From Paragemmobacter kunshanensis (GTDB taxonomy: Bacteria; Pseudomonadota; Alphaproteobacteria; Rhodobacterales; Rhodobacteraceae), in the NCBI RefSeq assembly GCF_011059185.1, contig NZ_JAALFE010000026.1, positions 1-40,827 of the forward strand: a DNA stretch of 40,827 nt. Reading direction: 5' to 3'. Position 1 is the first letter of the stretch, and each line of letters opens with the position of its first letter. Shown here piece by piece: positions 31,870-40,827 of this stretch. Under the pieces are notes generated by a model that did not search any database, was not told the DNA's origin, and was given only the letters and a program-made list of their open reading frames with translations. The position numbers and the translations under genes are program-made.

Positions 31870-33999
31870 TCAGCCCTTGTAGCGCCGCAAAAGCTGGGCA
31901 TTGATCGCGACGATGATGGTCGAGGCTGACATGAACACCGCACCGATGGCAGGGGTCATCATGAAGCCGGTGCCGAAGGTGATACCTGCCGCCATCGGGA
32001 TGGCAAAGGCGTTGTATCCAGTGGCCCAGATCAGGTTCTGCACCATTTTGGAATAGGTTGCGCGGGACAGGCCGAGGATTGCCTCGACATCGCGCGGGTC
32101 GGAGCGGACGAGCACGACGTCGGCCGACTCCACCGCCACATCCGTGCCTGCGCCGATGGCGATGCCGAGATCGGCCTCGACCAGCGCCGGGGCGTCGTTG
32201 ACCCCGTCGCCGACCATCGCGACCTTCAAGCCGCGCGCCCGCAGTTCCCGCACCTTGGCCGCCTTCTGGTCCGGCAGAACCTGGGCGAAGTATTCGTCGA
32301 GGCCCAGCTCCTTTGCGACCGACTTTGCAACACCCTCGGCATCGCCCGTCATCATGATCGACTGCACACCGCGGGCCTTGAGCCGGGCGACCACGTCGCG
32401 CGACTCCGCCCGAACGATGTCGGCCAAGGCGAACAGGGCATAGGGCTTGCTGCCAAGCACCAGCACCACCACCGTCTTGCCCGCCTCCTCCAGCGCGGCA
32501 AGGCGCGGATCGGATACGGGGGTGTTCTGGCGGCGCAGGTGGCCAGGGCTGACGATAGCCACCTCCTGCCCGTCGACCCGCGCTGTGACGCCCGCGCCGG
32601 TGATGCTCTGCAACCCCTCCGGTGCCGGGAAGGCGATTCCTTTGCCCGTTGCAGCCGCCACGATCCCCTGCGCAATTGGATGCTGCGACTGGCTTTCGAC
32701 CGAGGCTGCCATGTGCAGCGCCGTATCTTCGTCGCCACCCTCCAGCATGACGATATCGCTGACGCCGAACCTTCCCTCGGTCAGCGTTCCTGTCTTGTCA
32801 AAGACGACTGCGTTCAGGTCTCGTGCGCGCTCGAAGGCGGCACGGTCGCGGATCAGCAGGCCGTTCTTGGCCGCGAGCGAGGTTGACACTGCCACGACCA
32901 AGGGCACCGCAAGGCCAAGCGCATGGGGGCAGGCGATGACCATCACCGTCACCATCCGTTCCAGCGCGAAGGTGACGCTTTCGCCCGCCGAAATCCACCA
33001 GGCGAACGAACCGACGCCGACTGTGATGGCGACCCAGGTGAGGACTGTCGCCGCACGGGTGGCTAGGTCTTGGGTCCGCGACCGGCTGTTCTGCGCGGCC
33101 TTCACCATGGCGATGACCTGCGACAGATAAGTGGCTTCGCCCGTCGCCTTCACCTCGATGGTGACCGCACCCTCGCCGTTGACCGCCCCGCCGATCACGG
33201 TTTCGCCAGTGGTCCGGTTTACCGGCTTCGACTCGCCGGTCAGCATGGCCTCGTTGAACGAGGAGGTTCCTTCGGTGATCGTGCCATCGACCGGCACCTT
33301 TGCGCCAGGGCGGATCACTACGCGGTCGCCTGCGACCAGAGCCGCAACGGGCACCTCTTCCGTCCCGTCATCCGCTTTGACGCGTAGCGCCGTATCGGGC
33401 AGGAGGCGCACCAGTTCCTCCAGCGCCCGCGAGGCGCCGAGGACCGAGCGCATTTCCAGCCAGTGACCCAGCAACATGATGGTCACCAGCGTGGCGAGTT
33501 CCCAGTAGAACGGTTCGCCCCCCGGAAGGCCAAGGGTGACGGCGGCGGAGTAAAAATAGGCGGTGGAAATCGCCAGCGCGACCAGCGTCATCATCCCCGG
33601 ACGGCCGCTGCGAACTTCGGGAAGCGCGCCGGTCAGGAAGGGCCAGCCGCCCCAGAAATAAATGATCGAGGACAGGGCCAGGGCCACCCATTCCTCGGCG
33701 GCGAACAGCGGGGCCATCCCTTGCCCAAGGAAATCGCGCACCATTGGCGACAGGACCAGGACCGGGATGGTAAGGACGAGGCAGACCCAGAACCGGCGGC
33801 GGAAATCGGCCACCATGTCGCCGTGGCCTGCGTCGGCACCACCGCCCTGCGGCGCATGCCCCATCGCAGCATGATCGACGGATTTCGCGCCAAGGCCCAT
33901 CGCAGCGTGATCAATTGAGGACTTTGCACCATGCCCCATTGCGGCATGGTCCATTCCGGCCATCGGCGGGGTGTCCGGTTTCTGCGCGTTGTTGGTCAT
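31870..33999 (-). CDS. copB: CopB-type P1B copper/silver ATPase
   Basis: 709 residues. The N-terminus (about 13-60) has no HMA domain but a His/Met-rich region with MAGMDHAAMGHG and repeats of DHAAMG. The channel motif is CPH (Cys357-Pro-His359) instead of [12 protein letters not shown] phosphorylation Asp401, HPIAQG, and GDGVNDAPALVEAD. CPH with a His-rich N-terminus defines the CopB/P1B-3 group, exporters of Cu or Ag. ATG 33999 is preceded by GGGAG; an in-frame extension to 34044 is not needed. Third gene of the copZ-DUF305-copB unit. Confidence 0.92.
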   Translation of the reverse strand: MTNNAQKPDTPPMAGMDHAAMGHGAKSSIDHAAMGLGAKSVDHAAMGHAPQGGGADAGHGDMVADFRRRFWVCLVLTIPVLVLSPMVRDFLGQGMAPLFAAEEWVALALSSIIYFWGGWPFLTGALPEVRSGRPGMMTLVALAISTAYFYSAAVTLGLPGGEPFYWELATLVTIMLLGHWLEMRSVLGASRALEELVRLLPDTALRVKADDGTEEVPVAALVAGDRVVIRPGAKVPVDGTITEGTSSFNEAMLTGESKPVNRTTGETVIGGAVNGEGAVTIEVKATGEATYLSQVIAMVKAAQNSRSRTQDLATRAATVLTWVAITVGVGSFAWWISAGESVTFALERMVTVMVIACPHALGLAVPLVVAVSTSLAAKNGLLIRDRAAFERARDLNAVVFDKTGTLTEGRFGVSDIVMLEGGDEDTALHMAASVESQSQHPIAQGIVAAATGKGIAFPAPEGLQSITGAGVTARVDGQEVAIVSPGHLRRQNTPVSDPRLAALEEAGKTVVVLVLGSKPYALFALADIVRAESRDVVARLKARGVQSIMMTGDAEGVAKSVAKELGLDEYFAQVLPDQKAAKVRELRARGLKVAMVGDGVNDAPALVEADLGIAIGAGTDVAVESADVVLVRSDPRDVEAILGLSRATYSKMVQNLIWATGYNAFAIPMAAGITFGTGFMMTPAIGAVFMSASTIIVAINAQLLRRYKG

Positions 34000-34033
34000 G
34001 GAACCGAACTCCCTGCGTCCCGGATTTGCAGGG

Positions 34034-34057
34034 GGCGCGGCCAATCCCGACCGCGCC
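34034..34057. terminator. GC-rich hairpin between DUF305 and copB
   Basis: GGCGCGG (34034-34040) pairs with CCGCGCC (34051-34057). There is no T-run. It may lower read-through from DUF305 into copB rather than end transcription. Confidence 0.4.
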
Positions 34058-34079
34058 GCCCAAGGTCATCATCCCGGGC

Positions 34080-34505
34080 TTACATGCCCTTGGAGGCGAG
34101 AAACGCCTTGAGCGTGGCGATCTCGGATTCCTGCGCAGCGATGATCGCCTCGGCCAGTTCGCGCATCCCGGGATCCGTGCCAAATTCAAGCTGGATCTTC
34201 GCCATATCGATGGCCGCTTGGTGGTGCGGGATCATGCCCGCGGCGAAATCGACATCCACGTCACCCGTATAGGGCACCATCATGTCCGCCATCATCTTGT
34301 CCATCGCGGCCGCATAGGCCACGGTTGCCGGATCATTGGCCAGTTCCGGCGGGATCAGCGTGGCATGGCTCATCATCGCCATGCCATCGCCCCCCATGTT
34401 CATGCCCGAGTGGTCCATCCCCGCCATGCCGTCCGACTGGGCATACACGTAAGTTCCGCCTGCCACCATCGCGGCGAGAACAGCACCGATTGCGATCTTC
34501 TTCAT
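34080..34505 (-). CDS. DUF305 (CopM-like) periplasmic copper-binding protein
   Basis: 141 residues. Signal peptide (KKIAIGAVLAAMVAGGTYVYA), then a Met/His motif (GMAGMDHSGMNMGG) and the DUF305 four-helix pattern with MMVPYTGDVDVDFAAGMIPHHQAAIDMAK. The cyanobacterial CopM, a DUF305 protein, binds copper, which supports a copper-sequestering role here. AAAAGGAAA precedes the ATG. It lies between copZ and copB in one transcript. Confidence 0.9.
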   Translation of the reverse strand: MKKIAIGAVLAAMVAGGTYVYAQSDGMAGMDHSGMNMGGDGMAMMSHATLIPPELANDPATVAYAAAMDKMMADMMVPYTGDVDVDFAAGMIPHHQAAIDMAKIQLEFGTDPGMRELAEAIIAAQESEIATLKAFLASKGM

Positions 34506-34542
34506 GGTCGTTTCCTTTTCTCTGTTGTGGAAAGTCTGTGCT

Positions 34543-34731
34543 TCAGGCGGGCGCGTAGCCGACCTCGGTCAGCGCCGCTGTCAGCCGCTCACGGGGGGCC
34601 ACAGACTTGACGTCGACCTTGTGGGTTCCGGGGTCCGCGCTGACCTCCGCCGCCGGATCGACCGACTGGATGGCCTTGGTCACGCTGCGCACGCAGCCGC
34701 CGCAGGTCATGTTCTCGATATGGAACTGCAT
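34543..34731 (-). CDS. copZ: CopZ-type HMA copper chaperone
   Basis: 62 residues, one HMA domain: the motif MTCGGCVRSVTKAI carries the two copper-binding cysteines, and the rest (AEVSADPGTHKVDVKS) fits the ferredoxin-like fold. It carries Cu(I) in the cytoplasm to CopA or CopB or to the sensor. A CueR-type promoter lies 36-66 nt upstream, divergent from the copA promoter, so copZ-DUF305-copB and copA-cueR are induced together. Confidence 0.93.
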   Translation of the reverse strand: MQFHIENMTCGGCVRSVTKAIQSVDPAAEVSADPGTHKVDVKSVAPRERLTAALTEVGYAPA

Positions 34732-34766
34732 GAGTGCCTCCTTCAGCGTTTTGCCTCATGCGCCAT

Positions 34767-34797
34767 CAGATAGGGCTTCCCACGGTTGTAAGGTCAA
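34767..34797 (-). promoter_or_regulatory. CueR-type promoter of copZ (operator class B)
   Basis: On the minus strand: TTGACC (34792-34797), 19-bp spacer, TATCTG (34767-34772). The spacer begins TTACAACC and ends GTGGGAAGCCC, a variant of the copA dyad. Only 37 bp separate it from the divergent copA element. Confidence 0.85.
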
Positions 34798-34834
34798 CCC
34801 CACAAAGCCGTGAGGTGAAAATTGAAGTTACCCC

Positions 34835-34865
34835 TTGACCTTCCCATGATGGGAAGCCCTATCTC
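34835..34865 (+). promoter_or_regulatory. CueR-type promoter of copA (operator class B)
   Basis: TTGACC (34835-34840), 19-bp spacer, TATCTC (34860-34865). The spacer contains TTCCCATGATGGGAA, a near-perfect dyad as in known CueR sites. Confidence 0.9.
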
Positions 34866-34898
34866 CGTTTGCGGAAGCACCTTGAAAGGAGTCCCGCA

Positions 34899-37376
<2,478 letters not shown>

Positions 37377-37388
37377 GGGAGACCTGTC

Positions 37389-37850
37389 ATGAACATCGGT
37401 GAAGCCGCAAAGGCCTCGGGCGTGTCCGCCAAGATGATCCGCTACTACGAATCCATTGGCCTGATCCCGGCAGCAGGACGGACCGAGTCGGGCTATCGGG
37501 TCTACGCTCCAACCGAAGTGCAGATGCTGCGCTTCATCCGCCGGTCCCGCGACCTGGGCTTTCCCGTCGAGAAGATCGAGGAACTGCTCGCGCTTTGGCG
37601 CGACCGCACCCGCCAGAGCGCGGACGTGAAGCGTCTGGCGACGGAACAGATCGACGGCCTCGAACGCAAAGTGCGCGAGATGCAGGCCATGATCGACACG
37701 CTGCGCCACCTTGCGGACGCGTGCTGCGGCGACCATCGGCCCGACTGTCCGATCCTTGCGGATCTCGGACACGGAGTGGAGCATGGACTCAATGGCGCAG
37801 GGCCGCAGGGTTCCAAGGTCGGACCGATGCGCCTTTCGCCCATCCGGTAG
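37389..37850 (+). CDS. cueR: CueR-type copper-sensing MerR regulator
   Basis: 153 residues. N-terminal HTH (NIGEAAKASGVSAKMIRYYESIGLIP), long coiled coil, and the Cu(I) loop DACCGDHRPDCPILADL with the Cys pair spaced as in CueR, then a variable tail of about 25 residues. It activates MerR-type promoters with 19-bp spacers; three such elements with its typical TTGACCTT half lie at copA, copZ and an L,D-transpeptidase. GGGAG is upstream of the ATG. Co-transcribed with copA, so it is autoregulated. Confidence 0.95.
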   Translation: MNIGEAAKASGVSAKMIRYYESIGLIPAAGRTESGYRVYAPTEVQMLRFIRRSRDLGFPVEKIEELLALWRDRTRQSADVKRLATEQIDGLERKVREMQAMIDTLRHLADACCGDHRPDCPILADLGHGVEHGLNGAGPQGSKVGPMRLSPIR

Positions 37851-37890
37851 TCAGTTGACTTCGGACAGGATCGGCGCGAGCCTATCAGCG

Positions 37891-38078
37891 TTTGGTGTTC
37901 AAGGGGTGCAGAGCCCTGGAACTCAATCGGGAATGGGGAAGGGCGGACCCAGTTGCGGCGCCCGAAGCCTCAGCCGCCCCCGCGACTGTATGCGGTAGCG
38001 GCCCTTCATCAAGCCACTGGGCGACTGCCCGGGAAGGCGAAGGGCCGTGCTGATCCGCGAGCCAGGAGACCGGCCAGA
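37891..38078 (+). promoter_or_regulatory. cobalamin riboswitch upstream of cbtB
   Basis: Segments typical of the adenosylcobalamin element are in order: GGTGTTCAAGGGGTGCAGAGC (about 37894), TCGGGAATGGGGAAGG, GCCGCCCCCGCGACTGTATGCGG, GCCACTGGGCGACTGCCCGG GAAGGCGAAGG, and the B12-box core GAGCCAGGAGACCGGCC (38060-38075). Further downstream CCCGTC and GACGGG (about 38095-38112) can pair next to the cbtB ribosome site (GGCGGAG). High cobalamin should switch off the cobalt genes. Confidence 0.92.
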
Positions 38079-38127
38079 CTTCGATGAAACCCATTCCCGT
38101 CGGGTGTGACGGGCGGAGACCTGTTGC

Positions 38128-38298
38128 ATGACCACATCGACTCTTGCCGTTTCGCCTTCGAATGCTTCCCTTCGGCCGGTTCTCCTAAGCGCCGTGTTCG
38201 GGGCAGCTTTGCTATTTTTCGCAGGGTTCTCCCAGCCCGATGCGCTGCACGCAGCGACTCACGACACCCGGCACGCGACCGGATTTCCCTGTCACTGA
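38128..38298 (+). CDS. cbtB: CbtB, small subunit of a cobalt transporter
   Basis: 56 residues. One membrane helix (PVLLSAVFGAALLFFAGFSQ) and the family signature HDTRHATGFPCH at the C-terminus, giving a His/Cys metal site. GGAG lies 10 nt before the ATG, right after the riboswitch hairpin. It precedes cbtA by 17 nt. CbtB/CbtA are predicted cobalt uptake proteins in alphaproteobacteria, normally under cobalamin riboswitches, as here. The gene is shorter than many annotation cut-offs. Confidence 0.9.
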   Translation: MTTSTLAVSPSNASLRPVLLSAVFGAALLFFAGFSQPDALHAATHDTRHATGFPCH

Positions 38299-38315
38299 CG
38301 GCTGGAGGTCATGTC

Positions 38316-39050
38316 ATGTCCAAGACCCTGCTTTCTGGCGGGCTGATTGCGGGTGCCTTGGCCGGCGTCGTAGTCGCTCTGCTCCAGCTGTGGCTGATCC
38401 AGCCTCTGATCATCGAAGCCGAACGCTATGAAACCGGAGAGTTGGCTCTGCCGCTGGTCCAAACCGAAGATCAGCCTGGCATGTCGACAACGATCCAACC
38501 CGATGACATGCAAATTGAGGGAACCCATCTGTCCCGAGCTGGTCTGACCGTCATTTTTCTGACGCTGACGTGGTGTGGGTTCGGGCTCCTGGCTGGCGCT
38601 TCAATGTCTGCTGCGCAGATGTCGACGAACGTCCGGCCCTTCTCGGCAGTCGGGATTGCCGTATCCGGATTTGCCGTGGCATTTCTCGCCCCCGCGCTCG
38701 GCTTGCCGCCAGAGCTTCCGGGAATGCCTGCAGCAAATCTCAGTTCGCGCCAGTTGTGGTGGATTTTGACACTCGTTGCCACAGCTGCCGGATTGGCACT
38801 CACCCTCCGGTTTGAGAACTGGGCGGCGCGTGGAGTCGCACTCGCCGTCATCTCTTTGCCCCACGTTGTGGGTGCTCCAACCGTGCCTGTTGCCGCACCA
38901 ATGATCCCGCCCGACCTTGCCGGACTTTATGTCGCTCGGGTCTTGGGTGTGAATTTCTTGGGTTGGCTCGTTCTGGGTGCCTTGCTCGAACGGCTTCTTG
39001 CAGGCCCGCTAGGAAGGAAATTGCCAACGTATCGCAAAATGCTTGACTAG
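38316..39050 (+). CDS. cbtA: CbtA cobalt transporter subunit
   Basis: 244 residues with five to six membrane helices. GGLIAGALAGVVVALLQLWLIQPLIIEAERYE, then TWCGFGLLAG, AVISLPHVVGAP and the C-terminal helix match the CbtA family. ATG 38316 has GGAGG 7 nt upstream; a closer out-of-frame ATG at 38311 and a long upstream frame that overlaps cbtB are not used. A cobalt importer in a resistance island is odd unless cobalamin demand rises when other metals are pumped out. Confidence 0.88.
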   Translation: MSKTLLSGGLIAGALAGVVVALLQLWLIQPLIIEAERYETGELALPLVQTEDQPGMSTTIQPDDMQIEGTHLSRAGLTVIFLTLTWCGFGLLAGASMSAAQMSTNVRPFSAVGIAVSGFAVAFLAPALGLPPELPGMPAANLSSRQLWWILTLVATAAGLALTLRFENWAARGVALAVISLPHVVGAPTVPVAAPMIPPDLAGLYVARVLGVNFLGWLVLGALLERLLAGPLGRKLPTYRKMLD

Positions 39051-39419
39051 ACCCTATCACCTTGCGCCATCAGGCTTCCCGCGCTTCTCGAACCAACTAT
39101 GGCAAAACTTGATGTAGTAGGGTCGTGGCGCTCCGGTTCGATCTCTTTGGAAGGTATTCAGTCCGACGGCGGTGGCCCACGAGGGGAGGCTGGGATTTCA
39201 GATGATCAGGCCTTTTCTTGTTGCCAGTCCTCCCAGTATGTCCCGATACTCCGTGATGCCTCGAGTTGGCCCGATGTGTTCGTTCCGCGCAAGATGTGCT
39301 GGTAGTTTCCGTTGGATGGACGATCATCTGGGGCACCATCCATTCGCTCAGGACGGTTTGCAAATCGTCGGGCGCTGATCCCATTCAGTCAGGACACCAA
39401 TACAATCTCCGTCCTTCTT
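39051..39419. other. 369-nt stretch without a recognisable gene
   Basis: Stop codons interrupt most frames. Two CATTC-CTCAGGAC-like copies (CATTCGCTCAGGAC at about 39342 and CATTCAGTCAGGAC at about 39385) may be a remnant of a mobile-element end. Nothing else is recognisable. Confidence 0.45.
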
Positions 39420-40487
39420 TCATGACAATATCCGCCACATCCGATACCGCCCCTGTCCGGTCACCTCGCGGATCAGAGTCCGCGCCTCCATCCACGCAAG
39501 ATTTCGCTGGACGGCCGCGCGACTGGCGCCGGTCAGGGTCTCGGCCATCGGAGCGGAAACGAGTGGCCATTCGGTCAACACGGCGCGCAAGGACGGGGGC
39601 GTCTTGCCCGAAAGTCGCGCAATCTCGGCCTCCGCCCGCGCCGCCCACGCCTCGATATCATCAAGGTGCCGCATCGCTGTCAGACATGCCGTCTCCATCC
39701 CATGGAGCCAGCGCGCAAGACGGTCAGCCGGTAGGCCACCGGAGCGCAGCCCCTCGGCCCCGGCCATGGCCAGAGGCGCAAAGATTGCCCCTTTCCCATC
39801 ACTGGCTGCGATCCGCGCTGCGGTGACTGCCGCTTCCATGCGGTCGCCGTACTGCCCGAGTCCTGCGAGGCTCCAGAGGTGAAAGCCCAAGCAAGCGCGA
39901 GTGATCGGGTGCAGTTCAGCGGCATCCGCCATCAGGCCTAACCAACCGCCCGCGCGATCCGCGAAGGACTCGGCTTCAGCTGGGATATTCTCGGCGTCAC
40001 GGCGGTCGAGAAAGGCAGATAGGTCGGCTTCGGGTCCAGGCCCACCTGTCAGCCGCCGCACTGCCCAACCGACACGCGCGAGCGCCGCCGTGTCGTCTTG
40101 CACACCGGACAAGCGCATGGAGATCCAGAGCGCTAGCCGATCTGAGCCAATCCGGTCGCCTGAAAACCAGCTCAGATCAGCCGCTTCGATCAGGGCGAGC
40201 CGGTGCCGCCATCCCTCCGGGCCACGTCGCAACCGATCGTCGAGCGCGCCTAGTCGGCCCGCGGCGCGAGCGAGACGTGCGGCGTGGCCCGCCTCGGCCT
40301 TTCGCCAGTCGTCGAGGACCGCAGTTTCGCGGCGTTCGGCACGTGGCCAGGGCGGCAGATCGTCGGGCTCCTCTTCAATCGGGCCGGGCAGGAACCACAG
40401 ATCGTCCTCTGATCTCTCTTCGTCCTCTTCCACACTGGTCAGAGGATCAGAAAAATCATCATGTAGGGTAGATGCTTGAGCCTTCAT
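39420..40487 (-). CDS. DUF1612/HTH_13-like plasmid-associated DNA-binding protein
   Basis: 355 residues. Acidic N-terminus, a helical middle (about 60-300) in the DUF1612 style, and a C-terminal winged-helix segment PPSLRAVLTEWPLVSAPMAETLTGASRAAVQRNLAWMEARTLIREVTGQGRYRMWRI that matches HTH_13. Such proteins are found on rhizobial and roseobacter plasmids; their function is unclear (a role in plasmid regulation is possible). The ATG at 40487 lies next to a near-palindrome that could be an operator. The protein ends 3 kb from no replication gene seen here. Confidence 0.65.
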   Translation of the reverse strand: MKAQASTLHDDFSDPLTSVEEDEERSEDDLWFLPGPIEEEPDDLPPWPRAERRETAVLDDWRKAEAGHAARLARAAGRLGALDDRLRRGPEGWRHRLALIEAADLSWFSGDRIGSDRLALWISMRLSGVQDDTAALARVGWAVRRLTGGPGPEADLSAFLDRRDAENIPAEAESFADRAGGWLGLMADAAELHPITRACLGFHLWSLAGLGQYGDRMEAAVTAARIAASDGKGAIFAPLAMAGAEGLRSGGLPADRLARWLHGMETACLTAMRHLDDIEAWAARAEAEIARLSGKTPPSLRAVLTEWPLVSAPMAETLTGASRAAVQRNLAWMEARTLIREVTGQGRYRMWRILS

Positions 40488-40490
40488 ATG

Positions 40491-40512
40491 TGCAAAATAC
40501 GTACGTTTCGCA
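40491..40512. repeat. near-palindrome upstream of the DUF1612-like gene
   Basis: GCAAAA and TTTCGC (one mismatch to GCGAAA) flank TACGTACG. It sits 4 nt upstream of the start codon, so it may be an autoregulatory site. Not matched to either MerR operator class. Confidence 0.4.
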
Positions 40513-40713
40513 CTTTACCCAAGGGTTTTCTCTAGGTGCGTTTGCACTCCTTATATAGCACGCGCGCGCGGTTGCCTTCGAGATAAGTCTCGGCGCGCTC
40601 AGCCTCAGAAAGCCAAGGGCATTCCGCAGATCAGCGCCATAGAGAGTGATCTTGCATCCGTTTACAATCGGTCGTTTATTGCTGATATATGAAACTGCAA
40701 ATGGCCTGATTTT

Positions 40714-40788
40714 ATGCCCCTGATCGGCTACGCGCGCGTCTCGACCGAGGATCAGACATGGGGTAATCGCGGGTCCTCGGCCTCCTAA
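40714..40788 (+). pseudogene. serine recombinase (resolvase) N-terminus, cut
   Basis: MPLIGYARVSTEDQT is the start of a resolvase/invertase-type serine recombinase, with the catalytic Ser in YARVSTEDQ. The next ten codons (WGNRGSSAS, then stop) do not continue the family. The gene is cut after about 15 residues by foreign sequence, so no active resolvase remains in the window. Confidence 0.75.
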
Positions 40789-40827
40789 GCCCCATCAAGA
40801 CTAGCAGGGTGGCTGCTCCCCGATATG
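40757..40827. mobile_element. unidentified element abutting the cut recombinase
   Basis: Sequence homology to the recombinase ends near 40757 (ACATGGGGTAATCG). The following 70 nt hold several GC-rich repeats but no motif I can name. It is likely the end of an insertion sequence or the edge of a repeat; identity is uncertain. Confidence 0.35.

Noticed and set aside
40555-40575. Alternating GC run (CGCGCGCGCG) upstream of the resolvase start
   Set aside because: Too short and simple to call an origin or recombination site.

Overview
The window looks like a soft-metal (copper, zinc/cadmium/lead) and cobalt resistance island from an alphaproteobacterium, most likely Rhodobacterales. The basis is high GC, dense operons with ATGA/GTGA stop-start overlaps, Tat-like signal peptides, the CbtB/CbtA pair under a cobalamin riboswitch, and a DUF1612/HTH_13-type protein of the kind carried on rhizobial and roseobacter plasmids. 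Both edges look like mobile-element junctions: an IS21-like end cuts a cusB-type gene on the left, and a serine recombinase gene is cut after about 15 codons on the right. A plasmid or mobile island is therefore likely; species and replicon cannot be read from the sequence.

Layout. 1-2.8 kb (minus strand): truncated CusB-like adaptor, FixH/YtkA-like protein, small Cys-rich secreted protein, YnfA and a ZntR/CadR/PbrR-like MerR regulator. 2.9-7.4 kb (plus): zntA, an isoprenylcysteine methyltransferase-like gene, lspA, dsbB and dsbA. 7.4-9.3 kb: divergent mntR/mntH. 9.4-15.5 kb: an L,D-transpeptidase, then lnt, a 57-residue membrane protein, SCO, PCuAC, a second SCO, an M23 peptidase and DUF411. 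15.5-17.2 kb: a decayed stretch with a BTLCP protease gene broken by one stop codon and a DUF411 remnant. 17.2-22.5 kb: TlpA-like thioredoxin, multicopper oxidase, small secreted protein, lipoprotein, DUF411, a small PBP1-fold-like protein and an ScsC-like DsbA. 22.6-28.3 kb (minus): one tight seven-gene run mixing cytochromes c, a ferric-reductase-type membrane protein, a CPTCN membrane protein, a FixH-like protein and a complete PBP2. 28.5-31.9 kb: two more L,D-transpeptidases, two small secreted proteins, a third DsbA and a YdjM-like membrane protein. 31.9-37.9 kb: copB, DUF305, copZ, copA and cueR. 37.9-39.1 kb: cobalamin riboswitch, cbtB and cbtA. The rest is the DUF1612-type gene and the cut resolvase.

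Two regulatory codes can be read by eye. One is a MerR-type operator, CT(C/A)(T/A)AG-N3-CT(A/C)GAG, placed directly after a -35 hexamer with a 19-bp spacer. It occurs before zntA, lnt, the first SCO gene and the ScsC-like dsbA. The other is a CueR-type element, TTGACCTT followed by a GGAAG arm, with a 19-bp spacer. It occurs before copA, copZ and an L,D-transpeptidase gene. The ATPases, oxidase and chaperones remove or sequester metal. The accompanying genes look like a metal-controlled spare set of envelope enzymes: LspA, Lnt, PBP2, M23, three L,D-transpeptidases, three DsbA and one DsbB. Many of these use catalytic cysteines that copper could poison. That combination, together with a MAGMDH hexapeptide shared by five unrelated proteins, is the strongest candidate here for an undescribed system: protection or replacement of envelope biogenesis under metal stress.
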